In this document: positions 26,696 through 35,814 of the stretch, piece by piece
Layout of the letters: the number at the start of each line of letters is the position of its first letter
Numbering within the stretch: position 1 is the stretch's first letter
From: Desulfobaculum sp044987625
GTDB taxonomy: Bacteria; Desulfobacterota; Desulfovibrionia; Desulfovibrionales; Desulfovibrionaceae
NCBI RefSeq assembly: GCF_044987625.1
Contig: NZ_JBJDSB010000001.1
Span: 372,001 to 436,000, forward strand
DNA: 64,000 nucleotides
Reading direction: 5' to 3'
Translations under genes and position numbers: made by a program
Notes under the pieces: generated by a model
Told to the model about the DNA's origin: nothing
Databases searched by the model: none
Seen by the model: only the letters and a program-made list of their open reading frames with translations

Positions 26696-27139
26696 TTACG
26701 GCGCGGGCGTCGCCTCCTGCTGCACAAAGGTCACCCGCCGCACGTCGCGCGCGGCAAGGCGGAGCATGCCCCACTTGGTGCGGCCATAAAAGTTCACCCC
26801 CGGCTCCACGCGCACCTTGCGGGTACTGCCGTCGCGGTAGGTGACCACGGCGGCAAGGGTCGGCTCATCGTACTGGAACTCCACACTGCGGATGGCGGCG
26901 AAGTCAATGCTGACCTCGGCCTTGCCGAGGGTCACCGGCACCAGCGTCAGACCCTCTACGGAGAATTCGCGCACGGTGTAGGACGTGTCCTCGGCGTCCA
27001 CCACCTCGGCAGTGAACAGCCGGTCCGGCTCAGGCACCTTGGTCACTTTTACGGACTGGCCCATGCTGCCCATTCCAAGGCAGACAAGGCTCACCAAGGC
27101 CAACACGCTCACAATCGCCATTCTCCGGGTGCGTCCCAT
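26696..27139 (-). CDS. Small exported protein of unknown function
   Basis: The 147-aa protein has an N-terminal signal or anchor (VSVLALVSLVCLGMG, about 10-24), then a mainly beta-strand region of about 110 residues (VEFQYDEPTLAAVVTYRDGST). I recognise no family. AAGGA precedes the ATG at 27139. It lies 18 nt downstream of the DUF4911 gene on the same strand and is probably co-transcribed with it and the M24 peptidase. Confidence 0.7.
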   Translation of the reverse strand: MGRTRRMAIVSVLALVSLVCLGMGSMGQSVKVTKVPEPDRLFTAEVVDAEDTSYTVREFSVEGLTLVPVTLGKAEVSIDFAAIRSVEFQYDEPTLAAVVTYRDGSTRKVRVEPGVNFYGRTKWGMLRLAARDVRRVTFVQQEATPAP

Positions 27140-27157
27140 GCTCAGCCGTCCTTGTGG

Positions 27158-27448
27158 TTAGTCTCCGGTGCAGGATTTGATAATGGTGAAGCCGAGTTCC
27201 TTGCGCATATCCTCAAGGAAGGTCAGCGCCTCCCGCTCCTGCCCTTTGGTATACACAAACTGCGCCACAGCGCTGTACCTGTCCACTGTACTCAAATAGG
27301 CCAAATTGTCATACCCCTCCAGAATAAACTTGAGGTACGCCATATCCGCCGGATTCATGCGCAAATACACGCGGCGCGAGCGCGCGGGGCGGATTGCCGC
27401 CTCCGCGTAGGCGCGGCTTTTGGCCTTTCCTATACGTCGTTTTCTCAC
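27158..27448 (-). CDS. DUF4911 domain protein
   Basis: The 96-aa protein is basic at its start and contains the DUF4911 pattern VYLRMNPADMAYLKFILEGYDNLA in pieces (YLRMNPADMAYLKF at 28-41), ending with an ELGFTI-like segment. The family is widespread in deltaproteobacteria; the function is unknown. Its ATG overlaps the M24 peptidase stop by four bases (ATGA), so translation is coupled. Confidence 0.78.
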   Translation of the reverse strand: MRKRRIGKAKSRAYAEAAIRPARSRRVYLRMNPADMAYLKFILEGYDNLAYLSTVDRYSAVAQFVYTKGQEREALTFLEDMRKELGFTIIKSCTGD

Positions 27449-28518
27449 AAAACCTCACAGCCGTCTTCGGTGACCAGCACCATGTGTTCCCAGCGGATGC
27501 CGCCCCACTCCGGATAATACAGCCCCGGCTCCGCCGTGACCACCATACCGGGGCGGAATTCGCCCTCGCTTCGCGGCCCGACGCCGGGCTGTTCGTGCGT
27601 CTCCAGCCCCACGCCGTGGCCGAGGGAATGCGTAAAATGCTTCTCCACGCCATACTTTGCAAACACGTCCACAGCGGCATCGTACGCCGCGCGGATCGGC
27701 ACGCCGGGGCGGATGACCTTGATGGCCGCGGCCTGCGCCTCGCGCGTTCTGTCGAGAGCGTAGCGGAAGGCGTCCGTTGGCGCGTCTCCCACCCAAAAAG
27801 TGCGGGTCTGGTCGGAGCAATAGTCCTCCACGCGGCACCCCTTGTCGATGAGCACGGGACAATTGTCCGTGATGGTATCCGCGCCGGGGATGGCATGCGG
27901 CAACGCGCCATTGGGACCAACGGCGGCGATGGTGGCAAAGGCCAATTCGCTTGCGCCCTGCTCGCGGTAGCGCTTTTCAATCTCCCACGCCAACTGGGCT
28001 TCGGTAAGGCCGGGGCGCAATACGTCGCGCTCCACCTGCTCAAAGACCTTGTGGTTCAGGGCGCAGGCGGCGCGCATGGCGGCGATTTCCCGCTCGTCCT
28101 TCACAAGGCGCAGCTTCTCCACCATGCCCGTGGTGGGCATCAGGCTCACGTGGCCGGACAGGTCCTTCCAAAAGCGGTAGCTGAAGCTCGTGCTCTCAAA
28201 TCCCACGGGGCCGGTGCACTGGTCGCGCAAAAACGCTCCCACGCTGTCGTGCCGGGGAGCCTTGTAGATAAACACGCGCTCCGGGTCCCACAGCCGCGCC
28301 GCGGCGTCCACAAAGCGCGAGTCCGTCAACAGCCAGTCCTCGCCGGAGCGGGTCACCAGCACCATACCCGAGGATTCGTTGCACTGCGGGTCGTGCAGTT
28401 CAAAGCCACTCAGGTAGTATCTGTTGGCCGCAAAGGAGATGAGCACCGCGTCAAGGCCATGCTCCACAAGCTTCATGCGCAGTCTGTTCCGGCGCGAGGC
28501 GAAAATGTCTGAAGTCAT
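27445..28518 (-). CDS. M24-family Xaa-Pro aminopeptidase
   Basis: The 357-aa enzyme has an N-terminal creatinase-type domain (about 1-130) and a C-terminal pita-bread metallopeptidase domain. The metal ligands are visible: the first Asp in VLIDKG, the second in YCSDQTRTFW, His in HSLGHGVGLETHE, Glu in TAEPGLYY and Glu in IRWEHMVLV. It should remove the N-terminal residue ahead of proline in peptides. I chose ATG 28518 (MTSDIF), which has AAAGGA upstream, over the in-frame start at 28560. It leads an operon with DUF4911 and a small exported protein. Confidence 0.93.
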   Translation of the reverse strand: MTSDIFASRRNRLRMKLVEHGLDAVLISFAANRYYLSGFELHDPQCNESSGMVLVTRSGEDWLLTDSRFVDAAARLWDPERVFIYKAPRHDSVGAFLRDQCTGPVGFESTSFSYRFWKDLSGHVSLMPTTGMVEKLRLVKDEREIAAMRAACALNHKVFEQVERDVLRPGLTEAQLAWEIEKRYREQGASELAFATIAAVGPNGALPHAIPGADTITDNCPVLIDKGCRVEDYCSDQTRTFWVGDAPTDAFRYALDRTREAQAAAIKVIRPGVPIRAAYDAAVDVFAKYGVEKHFTHSLGHGVGLETHEQPGVGPRSEGEFRPGMVVTAEPGLYYPEWGGIRWEHMVLVTEDGCEVL

Positions 28519-28673
28519 CAGTCGTCCTTTCCGTTGTCTGGTCAATGTGACGGGGAGCACGCTCCGGGATGTCCCTTAACAAGAGTGCGGTGCAAGGCGC
28601 AAAAACATGCCGCGCCAACGCGGCCCACGTTCCATGCGGGGCCGCCCGCCCAGCGCGTGGAATCCGCGCCCGG

Positions 28674-29438
28674 TTATTCACCACTCTCCTGCGCCCACGT
28701 GGTGGCAAGCCGGGCCACCTCCACGCCGTCCTCCTCGCGCACAAGGCTGTGCAGCACCCTGCCGTCCACGCGTCCGGCGTGGGAGAGGAGCATCTGCCCC
28801 GCTCCAGCCTCCGCGCGGAAGGTGATGTCGCAGGTCAGCGGGCGCGCGGGAAGCTCCTCCGGGCGGGCCTCCATGGCCCACTCCACATAGTGGACATTGT
28901 TCACGTGCCCATTGCTGTCGAGGTCGCTGCGCCGCGTCAGAATACGCGCCGTCCGCTGCCTGGCGTCGTCCCCAAGGCGGGGGACCTTGCCTGCGGGCAA
29001 TTCCACGCTGTGGTCCGGTGTATCCGGATAGGCGGCGGCCACAATGGCCGGTATGGGCGCAATGCGGCGGCTGGCAACGTCAATGGTCACCCACACGCTG
29101 GTGGCGACGCCAAGGCGTTCGCCATCGCGCCCGGTGAGCACAAAGTCGCGCCGCGCACGGGTGCGCGTGAGGGACGCGGGCCACGTGGTGACGGTGACCG
29201 GCTCGCCAATGGCGGGATAGCGGTCCATGGCGATGTATTCACGCACCAGCACCCACGCCACGCCCTCGGCGGCCAGCTTGTCATTATGAAAGCCAAGGTC
29301 TGCGGCGTGCCCCGCCGCGCTGTTCTGCAAAAAATCCGCAACTGCGGCAATATCGCATATGTCGTCCACCCCGGCGTCGGCAATGCGTACGCAAAAGGGC
29401 ATGTGCCCACGCGCCGGGGCTGTTTGCAATTCGTCCAC
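28674..29438 (-). CDS. Acyl-ACP thioesterase (FatA/FatB-like)
   Basis: The 254-aa protein carries two hotdog folds. The first has DICDIAAVADFLQN and DLGFHNDKL. The second has the catalytic-type segment SDLDSNGHVNNVHYVEW with Asp, Asn, His and Glu. It should release free fatty acids from acyl-ACP. The start is a GTG at 29438 directly after the larB TGA, with GGAGG five bases before it, so translation is coupled to larB. Several bacterial homologues set chain length for lipid or lipoate-like products; that role is not visible here. Confidence 0.87.
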   Translation of the reverse strand: MDELQTAPARGHMPFCVRIADAGVDDICDIAAVADFLQNSAAGHAADLGFHNDKLAAEGVAWVLVREYIAMDRYPAIGEPVTVTTWPASLTRTRARRDFVLTGRDGERLGVATSVWVTIDVASRRIAPIPAIVAAAYPDTPDHSVELPAGKVPRLGDDARQRTARILTRRSDLDSNGHVNNVHYVEWAMEARPEELPARPLTCDITFRAEAGAGQMLLSHAGRVDGRVLHSLVREEDGVEVARLATTWAQESGE

Positions 29439-30242
29439 TCAGTCCTCCGCTCTGGCCGGATGCGGCGCTGGCGCTCTGTGCACAGCGCGCACCACCTTGG
29501 CGGCAAAGGCCGCCGCGCCGAAGCCGTTGTCGATGTTCATGACGGAAACGCCGGGGGAGCAGGAGTTGAGCATAGCCATCAGTGACGACACACCGCCCAT
29601 CTGATTCTCCCGGCCCGATGTGCTGGGTACCGCAACAATGGGCGGGGACACAAGTCCGGCAAGCACGCTGGGCAGCGCGCCGTCCATCCCGGCCACAACA
29701 ATCAGCACCGCCGCACTCGACAAGGCCGCCAAATGCGGCGTCAGCCGGTGCACGCCCGCCACGCCAACATCCGTCACCAGCCCGCAGTCCAGCCCAAAGA
29801 ACCGCGCCGCGCCGTAGGCCTCCAGCGCCACGCCCATATCCGAGGCCCCAGCCGTCACCACGCACACCTCACCGCGCTGCGGATACGGCCCCTCAAGGCC
29901 CAAATCCGCACCAAGAATAAACATTCCGGACTGTTCATGGTAGATTCCACTAGGCAGACGCTCGCCGAGCGCGTAGCCTTTTTCCGGCGCCACACGGGTG
30001 GCCAGCGCACGTTGGCCTGCATCCTGCAACCCACGAAGACAGGTTTCCAGTTGCGCCAAAGTTTTGCCAGGGCCGAAGACCACTTCGCCAACCCCAGTCC
30101 GGGCAAGACGGTGCGGATCAAGGGTAACGCCGCCCGCCAGCTCCGCGATGGGCATGGCCGTAAAGCGCTCCAGCGCTGCATCGGGCGACAGGCCCCCTTC
30201 TGCTATCTGCGCAAAAAGGGCCAGCAGATCGGAACCGTTCAT
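29439..30242 (-). CDS. larB: Nickel-pincer cofactor biosynthesis protein LarB
   Basis: LarB carboxylates and hydrolyses nicotinic acid adenine dinucleotide as the first step toward the nickel-pincer cofactor of lactate racemase-type enzymes. The 267-aa protein has the PurE-like C-terminal core: VVTAGASDMGVALEA, VVAGMDGALPSVLAGL and the conserved STSGRENQMGG loop. The ATG at 30242 follows AAGGAG; the 42 extra upstream residues are not coding. No larA, larC or larE lies in this window. It is coupled to the acyl-ACP thioesterase, which seems unrelated. Confidence 0.9.
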   Translation of the reverse strand: MNGSDLLALFAQIAEGGLSPDAALERFTAMPIAELAGGVTLDPHRLARTGVGEVVFGPGKTLAQLETCLRGLQDAGQRALATRVAPEKGYALGERLPSGIYHEQSGMFILGADLGLEGPYPQRGEVCVVTAGASDMGVALEAYGAARFFGLDCGLVTDVGVAGVHRLTPHLAALSSAAVLIVVAGMDGALPSVLAGLVSPPIVAVPSTSGRENQMGGVSSLMAMLNSCSPGVSVMNIDNGFGAAAFAAKVVRAVHRAPAPHPARAED

Positions 30243-30409
30243 GGGTTCTCCTTTTTTGACCGTGTGTCCACGTTTTTGACGAAAGGCCAGCACCAACGCC
30301 GAGGGTGCGGCCCCTTCCCGCCACCAGACCGCCGCCGCGGCGGGAAGACACGTCCTCCTGGCGGCCAAACGATTGAAAATACTCGGCGGAAAGGATATTG
30401 ACTTGTCTC

Positions 30410-31840
30410 ATGTCGGGCAAGACCATACTTTTTCTGTCTAAACCCCAGTCCGTGACGGAGCTGTTTCCTGCCTTTAAGGAAGCAGGCATCACCGCGGGAC
30501 TGGCCGAGAACCTTTCCGGCGCTCTTGACTTTATCGCCAAGAGTGGGCCGTGCGTTGTGTTTTCCGCCAGCACGCTGCCGGGCTACAAGGTCGACGACCT
30601 GCTGACCCACGCGGCCACTGTGGCGGACTTTCCGCCCGTCATCGTTTTTACCGAGCGCGGCTCCGCGTCCGAGGCGCGGCGCATTCTTGAGCTTGGCGCG
30701 CGCGACTACTGGCTGGAGCCTCTCATCTGGGAAAAAATCCGCGCCGTTCTACCGCAGTCCAACGGCTCAAAGCCTGCCCCGCAGGCCGCGGAAGCGCCCG
30801 CCGCTTCCGCCAGTGGGTCCGGATCCGGCGTCACCATCATTGGCCGCCACCCCGTCATGCGCCGCGTGCTCGCCCTTGCCGCGCAGGTTGCGCCGTCCAA
30901 GGCGTCCGTCCTTATCTCCGGCGAATCCGGCACCGGTAAGGAAATGTTCGCCCGCTTCCTGCACCACAAAAGCAAGCGCGACGGCGGCCCCTTTGTGGCC
31001 ATCAACTGCGCGGCCCTGCCCGAGCACCTGCTGGAAAGCGAACTCTTCGGCCACGAAAAGGGCGCATTCACCGGCGCAATCAGCCGCAAGCTCGGCAAGT
31101 TCGAGCTTGCCAGCGGCGGCACCATCCTCCTTGATGAAATCACCGAGATGGACCTCGGCCTGCAGGCCAAGCTGCTGCGCGTATTGCAGGAAGGCGAAAT
31201 CGACCGCGTTGGCGGCTCGGACACCGTGAAGGTGGACGTACGTGTGCTGGCCACCACCAACCGCGACATTGAGGAAAGCGTCAAGGAAAAGACCTTCCGG
31301 CAGGACCTCTTCTTCCGCCTGAACGTCATCCCCTTGCGCCTGCCCCCGCTGCGTGAACGCGGCGAGGACATCATCCTGCTTGCGCAGTTCTTTGTGGACC
31401 ACTATACCAAAGAATACGCGCTGCCCAAGCTGGCGTTCTCCGACGAGGCGCGCCAGTGGCTCTTGTCCTACGACTGGCCGGGCAACGTGCGCGAGCTGCA
31501 AAACCTCATGGAACGCGCCGTCCTGCTTGCCGGAGACGGCCCCATCCGCGAGGTGCACTTTCTGCTGGATACGGACTCTTGGCCCCTGCCGGAGGACGAC
31601 GTTCTCAGCGCACTGCCGGAGGACGACATCGGCGCCGCAGCAGACGACGATTCCCCGCTGGAGGACGCCCTTGGCGCCAACGACATGCGCCTGCAGGACA
31701 TTGAGCGCATCGCCATCCTCAAGCGGCTGGAGCAGACCGACGGCAACCGCACACAGGCGGCGGAACTCTTGGGCATCTCTGTGCGCACCCTGCGCAACAA
31801 GATCTCCGAATATAAAAAACTGGGACTGACCGTTCCCTGA
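30410..31840 (+). CDS. Sigma-54-dependent regulator with a degenerate receiver
   Basis: This 476-aa protein has a receiver-like N-terminal domain (about 1-115), an AAA+ core and a Fis-type HTH. In the receiver the acidic pair is replaced (LFLSKPQ), the phospho-Asp position is A53 (FSASTLPG) and the conserved KP lysine is Glu (WLEPL), so it cannot be phosphorylated in the normal way. The core has Walker A GESGTGKE (171-178), the sigma-54 contact GAFTGA (218-223) and LLDEITEMD. The HTH is near 440-470. FleQ-type regulators share this layout. The ATG at 30410 is preferred; a TTG at 30398 is possible. Confidence 0.87.
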   Translation: MSGKTILFLSKPQSVTELFPAFKEAGITAGLAENLSGALDFIAKSGPCVVFSASTLPGYKVDDLLTHAATVADFPPVIVFTERGSASEARRILELGARDYWLEPLIWEKIRAVLPQSNGSKPAPQAAEAPAASASGSGSGVTIIGRHPVMRRVLALAAQVAPSKASVLISGESGTGKEMFARFLHHKSKRDGGPFVAINCAALPEHLLESELFGHEKGAFTGAISRKLGKFELASGGTILLDEITEMDLGLQAKLLRVLQEGEIDRVGGSDTVKVDVRVLATTNRDIEESVKEKTFRQDLFFRLNVIPLRLPPLRERGEDIILLAQFFVDHYTKEYALPKLAFSDEARQWLLSYDWPGNVRELQNLMERAVLLAGDGPIREVHFLLDTDSWPLPEDDVLSALPEDDIGAAADDDSPLEDALGANDMRLQDIERIAILKRLEQTDGNRTQAAELLGISVRTLRNKISEYKKLGLTVP

Positions 31841-31873
31841 CGCAACACACGGGGAACACGGATACCGTAACGT

Positions 31874-31900
31874 AAGCGCCCTCTTCGCAACAGGGCGCTT
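31874..31900 (+). other. Hairpin in the leader of the aminotransferase gene
   Basis: AAGCGCCCT (31874-31882) and AGGGCGCTT (31892-31900) form a perfect 9-bp stem 26 bp ahead of the ATG at 31927. No T run follows, so it may be a weak terminator of the upstream gene or a leader structure. Confidence 0.35.
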
Positions 31901-31926
31901 GCGGCACTTGCAAAAAGGATAGAGCT

Positions 31927-33120
31927 ATGCAGATTCTGGCCTCTGAAATTACGGAACATCTCAAGGGCGCATCCATGATCCGGAAGATGTTCGAGGCCGG
32001 GCTGGAACTCAAGGCGAAATACGGCGAAGACGCCGTGTGCGATTTCAGCCTTGGCAACCCGGACCTTCCCGCACCGCCCGCAGTGGGGCAGGCACTCTCC
32101 GACTTGGCCGCCGACGCCGACAAGCCCTTCACCTTCGGCTACATGCCGAACTCCGGCTATCCCTTCGCGCGCAAGGCCCTTGCCGACTATCTTTCCGGCG
32201 AGCAGGGCATCGCCATCGACGCGGACGACCTCATCATCACCTGCGGCGCAGCCGGCGGCCTGAACGCCATGTTCCACGCTGTGCTTGAGCCGGGAGACGA
32301 AGTCATCTGTCCGTCGCCCTATTTTGTGGAATACGGCTTTTATGTGGGCAACCACGGCGGCAGCCTGCGGCCCGTGCCCGCGCGCCCCGGCACCTTTGAG
32401 CTGGACATCAACGCCATCGGCGACGCCATCACGGCCAAGACCCGCGCCGTGCTCATCAACTCGCCCCACAACCCCACCGGCGTGGTCTACACCCGCGAGC
32501 AGTTGACCGAACTGGCCGCCCTGCTCACCAAAAAGACCGAGGAATACGGCCGCCCCATTTTCCTTATCGCGGACGAGCCGTACCGCTTCCTCGCTTTTGA
32601 CGGGGTGGAGGTGCCCTCCATTCTCCCGCTGTACCCCTACGCCGTAACCATCAGTTCCGTCTCCAAGAATCTCTCCCTCGCCGGAGAGCGCGTGGGCTAC
32701 GTTGTTCCCTCGCCCAATATGCCGGAGCTGCGCGAGTTCATCGGAGCCATCACCCTGACCAACCGCATCCTTGGCTTTGTGAATGCCCCGGCCATCGGGC
32801 AGGTGCTTATGGCCAAGGCCATCGGCTCGCAGGTGAACGTGACCGTCTACGCCGAGCGCCGCAAGGCCATGACCCGTGTGCTCGACGATGCGGGCTACAA
32901 CTTTGTGATGCCTAAGGGCGCGTTCTACTTCTTCCCCGAGGCCCCCGGCGGGGACGACAAAGCCTTTTGCGCCGCCCTGCAGGAAGAGCGCATCCTCGCG
33001 GTGCCCGGTTCCTGCTTCGGCTGTCCCGGCCACTTCCGCCTCACTTTCTGTGTGGGCGAGGAAGTTATCCGCCGCTCCGCCGAAGGCTTCAAGAAGGTCT
33101 ACGACCGCTTCGCCAAATAG
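31927..33120 (+). CDS. Class I/II PLP-dependent aminotransferase
   Basis: The 397-aa fold-type I aminotransferase has the Schiff-base lysine K247 in SVSKNLSLAGERVGY, the PLP-ring Asp in IADEPYR, the Asn in NSPHNPTGV and the C-terminal carboxylate-binding Arg in HFRLTFC. It resembles AspC/alanine-type enzymes; the precise amino acid is not clear. AAGGATAG precedes the ATG. It is monocistronic and ends at a strong terminator. Confidence 0.9.
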   Translation: MQILASEITEHLKGASMIRKMFEAGLELKAKYGEDAVCDFSLGNPDLPAPPAVGQALSDLAADADKPFTFGYMPNSGYPFARKALADYLSGEQGIAIDADDLIITCGAAGGLNAMFHAVLEPGDEVICPSPYFVEYGFYVGNHGGSLRPVPARPGTFELDINAIGDAITAKTRAVLINSPHNPTGVVYTREQLTELAALLTKKTEEYGRPIFLIADEPYRFLAFDGVEVPSILPLYPYAVTISSVSKNLSLAGERVGYVVPSPNMPELREFIGAITLTNRILGFVNAPAIGQVLMAKAIGSQVNVTVYAERRKAMTRVLDDAGYNFVMPKGAFYFFPEAPGGDDKAFCAALQEERILAVPGSCFGCPGHFRLTFCVGEEVIRRSAEGFKKVYDRFAK

Positions 33121-33144
33121 TGCAGAGCGACCACACGCCACAAC

Positions 33145-33178
33145 AAAGCCCCCGAGCCTGTGCTCCGGGGGCTTTTTC
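33145..33178 (+). terminator. Terminator after the aminotransferase
   Basis: AAAGCCCCCGAGC and GCTCCGGGGGCTTT form a stem with one bulged base around CTGT, followed by a T run. Confidence 0.88.
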
Positions 33179-33345
33179 TCTTGCGCAGCCCGCCTGCCGC
33201 GCGGGGGCGGCGTGCCACGTCTCTTACTCATGCCATGCGCAGGGGCACGCTCTGGGCAAGCAGAACGCGGGCTGGCGGCATGGCGCAGGCAGCCCGGCCC
33301 CGCACGTTGTACGCCTCGTCGCTTGCCCCGTCCCCCGCACATCCG

Positions 33346-35202
33346 TCAATCCAGTTCAAAGCTCTCGCGCCAGTCGCCATCCTCGTTCCACGCTGGTTGG
33401 CGCTCCTTCACAAACACCATGTCGCCCATGACAAGGACGTCCATCTCCGTGCGCATAAAGCACGTATACGCGTCGTCCGGCGTACATACGATGGGTTCCC
33501 CGCGCACATTAAAGCTCGTATTCACCACCAGCCCACAGCCCGTGCGACGCCGGAAGGCATCTATCAGCGCCCAGTACCGGGGATTCGTCTCCCGGTGCAC
33601 CGTCTGGATGCGCGCGGAGTAGTCCACGTGCGTCACCGCCGGAATCGTCGAGCGCTGCACGTACAGGCGCTCGTACATGGGCATTTCCGCGTAGCCCTCG
33701 GGCAGCGGCTTCTGCACGCCTTCCGCCACCGGAGCCACCACCAGCATATACGGCGATGGTCTATCAAGGTCAAAATTCGCTTGGCGTTCCTCATCCATCA
33801 CCGACGGCGCAAAGGGCCGGAATCCCTCGCGGTATTTGATCTTCAGGTTCAACTTTTTCTGCATCTCCGGGTCGCGCGGGTCGCCGACGATGCTTCTGTT
33901 GCCCAGCGCGCGAGGGCCAAACTCCATGCGCCCCTGATACCACCCCACGACCTTGCCCTCGGCGATGTACCCCGCCACCGTCTCGGCCAGCGCATCATAA
34001 TCATCATGCGTTTCATACACCGCGCCAAACCGCCGCGCCGCGCGCAGTATCGCCCCGGCTTCAAACTCCGGCCCCAGATACGCCCCGCGCATGGCGTCGC
34101 CCTCCGGCGCCGGGCGCTCCTCGCCCTTCCAGATATGCCACGCGGCATAGGCCGCGCCAAGCGCGCCCCCGGCATCGCCCGCCGCAGGCTGCACCCACAC
34201 ATCATCAAACATGCCCTCGCGAATCAGCTTGCCATTTGCCACGCAATTGAGCGCCACGCCCCCAGCCATCACCAAATTCCTCTGCCCCGTCAGCTCCCGC
34301 GCCGTACGAGCCAGCCGAAAGACGGCCTCCTCCGTCACTTGCTGAATCGCCAGCGCCATGTCCATGTACTCCTGCGAAATCTCAGTCTCCGGCTGGCGCG
34401 GGGCAATACCAAACAGCCGCTGCCATTTGTCATTGCAGCACATGGTCAGGCCCGTGGCGTAATTGAAATAGTCCATGTTCAGCAGCAGGGAGCCGTCCTC
34501 GCGCAGGTCCACCAGTTCATCCAGAATCCGCGCCTTCCACTCGCGCACGCGCTCGCTGCCGTCCCTGCCATACGGCGCAAGGCCCATCAGCTTATATTCG
34601 CCGCTGTTCACCCGAAATCCGCAAAACGCCGTAAACGCCGAGTACAAAAGCCCCAGCGAATGCGGGAACCGCAGCTCCCGCAGCATCGTCACGTCCTTGC
34701 CCTTGCCCACGCCAATACTCATGGTCGCCCATTCGCCCACGCCGTCCAACGTCAAAATCGCCGCCTCCGCAAACGGCGACGGGTAAAACGCCGACGCCGC
34801 ATGCGACAGGTGGTGCTCCGGAAAAAGCAGCTTCACCCCATGGTCCAGCGCCGGGCCAAGCTCCTCGCGCAAGAGCCGCCGCATGAACAGCTTCTCCTTA
34901 ATCCACACCGGAATCGCGGACAAAAAGCTCGTCAGCCCACGCGGCGCAAACGCATGGTACGTCTCCAGCAAGCGCTCAAACTTCAAGTACGGCTTGTCAT
35001 AAAACACCACCGCATCAAGCTCGTCCAACGTCAGCCCGCCCTCACGAAGCACGTAGCGCACCGCGCGCCTCGGAAAATCCGGGTCGTGCTTGCGCCGCGT
35101 AAAACGCTCCTCCTGCGCCGCCGCCACAATCACGCCGTTCTGCAGCAACACAGCGGCACTGTCATGATAAAACGCCGAGATTCCGAGTATCGCGCCCTTC
35201 AT
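33346..35202 (-). CDS. Carbamoyltransferase of the NodU/CmcH family
   Basis: The 618-aa enzyme would transfer carbamoyl from carbamoyl phosphate to a hydroxyl group of a sugar or natural product. The N-terminal Kae1-like ASKHA domain has ISAFYHDSAA, the metal-binding HHLSHAASAF and LTLDGVGEW; the C-terminal part has WYQGRMEFGPRALGNRSI and NTSFNVRGEP. It is full length. GGGAGG precedes the ATG. It lies downstream of sxtJ-like and DUF5989 genes, its usual partners, but separated from them by a 285-bp repeat. The acceptor is likely an extracellular polymer or glycan; that is inference. Confidence 0.92.
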   Translation of the reverse strand: MKGAILGISAFYHDSAAVLLQNGVIVAAAQEERFTRRKHDPDFPRRAVRYVLREGGLTLDELDAVVFYDKPYLKFERLLETYHAFAPRGLTSFLSAIPVWIKEKLFMRRLLREELGPALDHGVKLLFPEHHLSHAASAFYPSPFAEAAILTLDGVGEWATMSIGVGKGKDVTMLRELRFPHSLGLLYSAFTAFCGFRVNSGEYKLMGLAPYGRDGSERVREWKARILDELVDLREDGSLLLNMDYFNYATGLTMCCNDKWQRLFGIAPRQPETEISQEYMDMALAIQQVTEEAVFRLARTARELTGQRNLVMAGGVALNCVANGKLIREGMFDDVWVQPAAGDAGGALGAAYAAWHIWKGEERPAPEGDAMRGAYLGPEFEAGAILRAARRFGAVYETHDDYDALAETVAGYIAEGKVVGWYQGRMEFGPRALGNRSIVGDPRDPEMQKKLNLKIKYREGFRPFAPSVMDEERQANFDLDRPSPYMLVVAPVAEGVQKPLPEGYAEMPMYERLYVQRSTIPAVTHVDYSARIQTVHRETNPRYWALIDAFRRRTGCGLVVNTSFNVRGEPIVCTPDDAYTCFMRTEMDVLVMGDMVFVKERQPAWNEDGDWRESFELD

Positions 35203-35289
35203 CCGTTCCTCCCAGTCTCAAGCAAAGGCGATGTGCAGGTCATGATGCAATGCGATTTTGTGAAAAGAAGAGGAAGAACAAGGCAGAAG

Positions 35290-35574
35290 AGGGCCTCCGG
35301 CGGGTTAAGGAAATAATTTCCTTAACAATCCTTAGGATTTTTTGGACGGAAGCCGTCCAAAAAATAGGGGTGGGTAGGCGGGTTTTCTGCTTTTTTTGCG
35401 CACCCCTGTCAGGAATTCTTACCGGTCTGCACTTGGCGACAACGCCCCCCCCAAAAAACTCTCCCCATCCACTCAGGCGTGAGCCGTCAGGGGTGACGGG
35501 CGCTTCATTCAAAGGCAACCGGCATGTGCGCACTTGGGATTTTTAAGGGCCCACCGCCCTTAAACCTGCGGAGC
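35290..35574. repeat. MITE-like inverted-repeat element, family A copy 1
   Basis: This 285-bp non-coding unit matches 36410-36695, with the first 75 bp nearly identical (except at 35359-35363). It has a left end GCCTCCGGCGGGTTAAGG, an internal palindrome around TTAAGGAAATAATTTCCTTAA split by its centre, a hairpin of TTTTTTGGACGG and CCGTCCAAAAAA, and a right end whose complement reads GCTCCGCAGGTTTAAGGG. It holds no gene and lies between the DUF5989 and carbamoyltransferase genes. Confidence 0.85.
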
Positions 35575-35618
35575 ACACTCTTCCCTCTTCCTTCTTCGTT
35601 CTTCCACTTTTTGCGGCC

Positions 35619-35768
35619 TTAGAACACGGTGTAAATAAATGGCGCAATGGCGGTGCCGCTGGTCAAGACGATGAGCACGCCAAAGACGAGGAGCGTTAAA
35701 ATAATAGGCAGCAGCCAAAACTTTTTCCGAACGACTAAAAAGCCCCACAAATCACGCAGAAACTCCAC
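35619..35768 (-). CDS. DUF5989 family small membrane protein
   Basis: The 49-aa protein has the family pattern EFLRDLWGFLVVRKKFWLL followed by one hydrophobic helix and the ending TAIAPFIYTVF. GTG 35768 is the start, six bases after GGAGGAGG. It lies 46 nt downstream of the SxtJ-like gene. DUF5989 proteins nearly always occur with SxtJ and a carbamoyltransferase, and probably form a membrane part of that system. It is too short for standard gene callers to trust, but the match is clear. Confidence 0.88.
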   Translation of the reverse strand: MEFLRDLWGFLVVRKKFWLLPIILTLLVFGVLIVLTSGTAIAPFIYTVF

Positions 35769-35814
35769 TTCTGCCTCCTCCCGGCTGAGGGTGAATTGGG
35801 GCGCACGGATGCGC

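Noticed and set aside
33160..35316. 718-aa plus-strand open frame opposite the carbamoyltransferase
   Set aside because: Arg/His-rich shadow of a well supported minus-strand gene.
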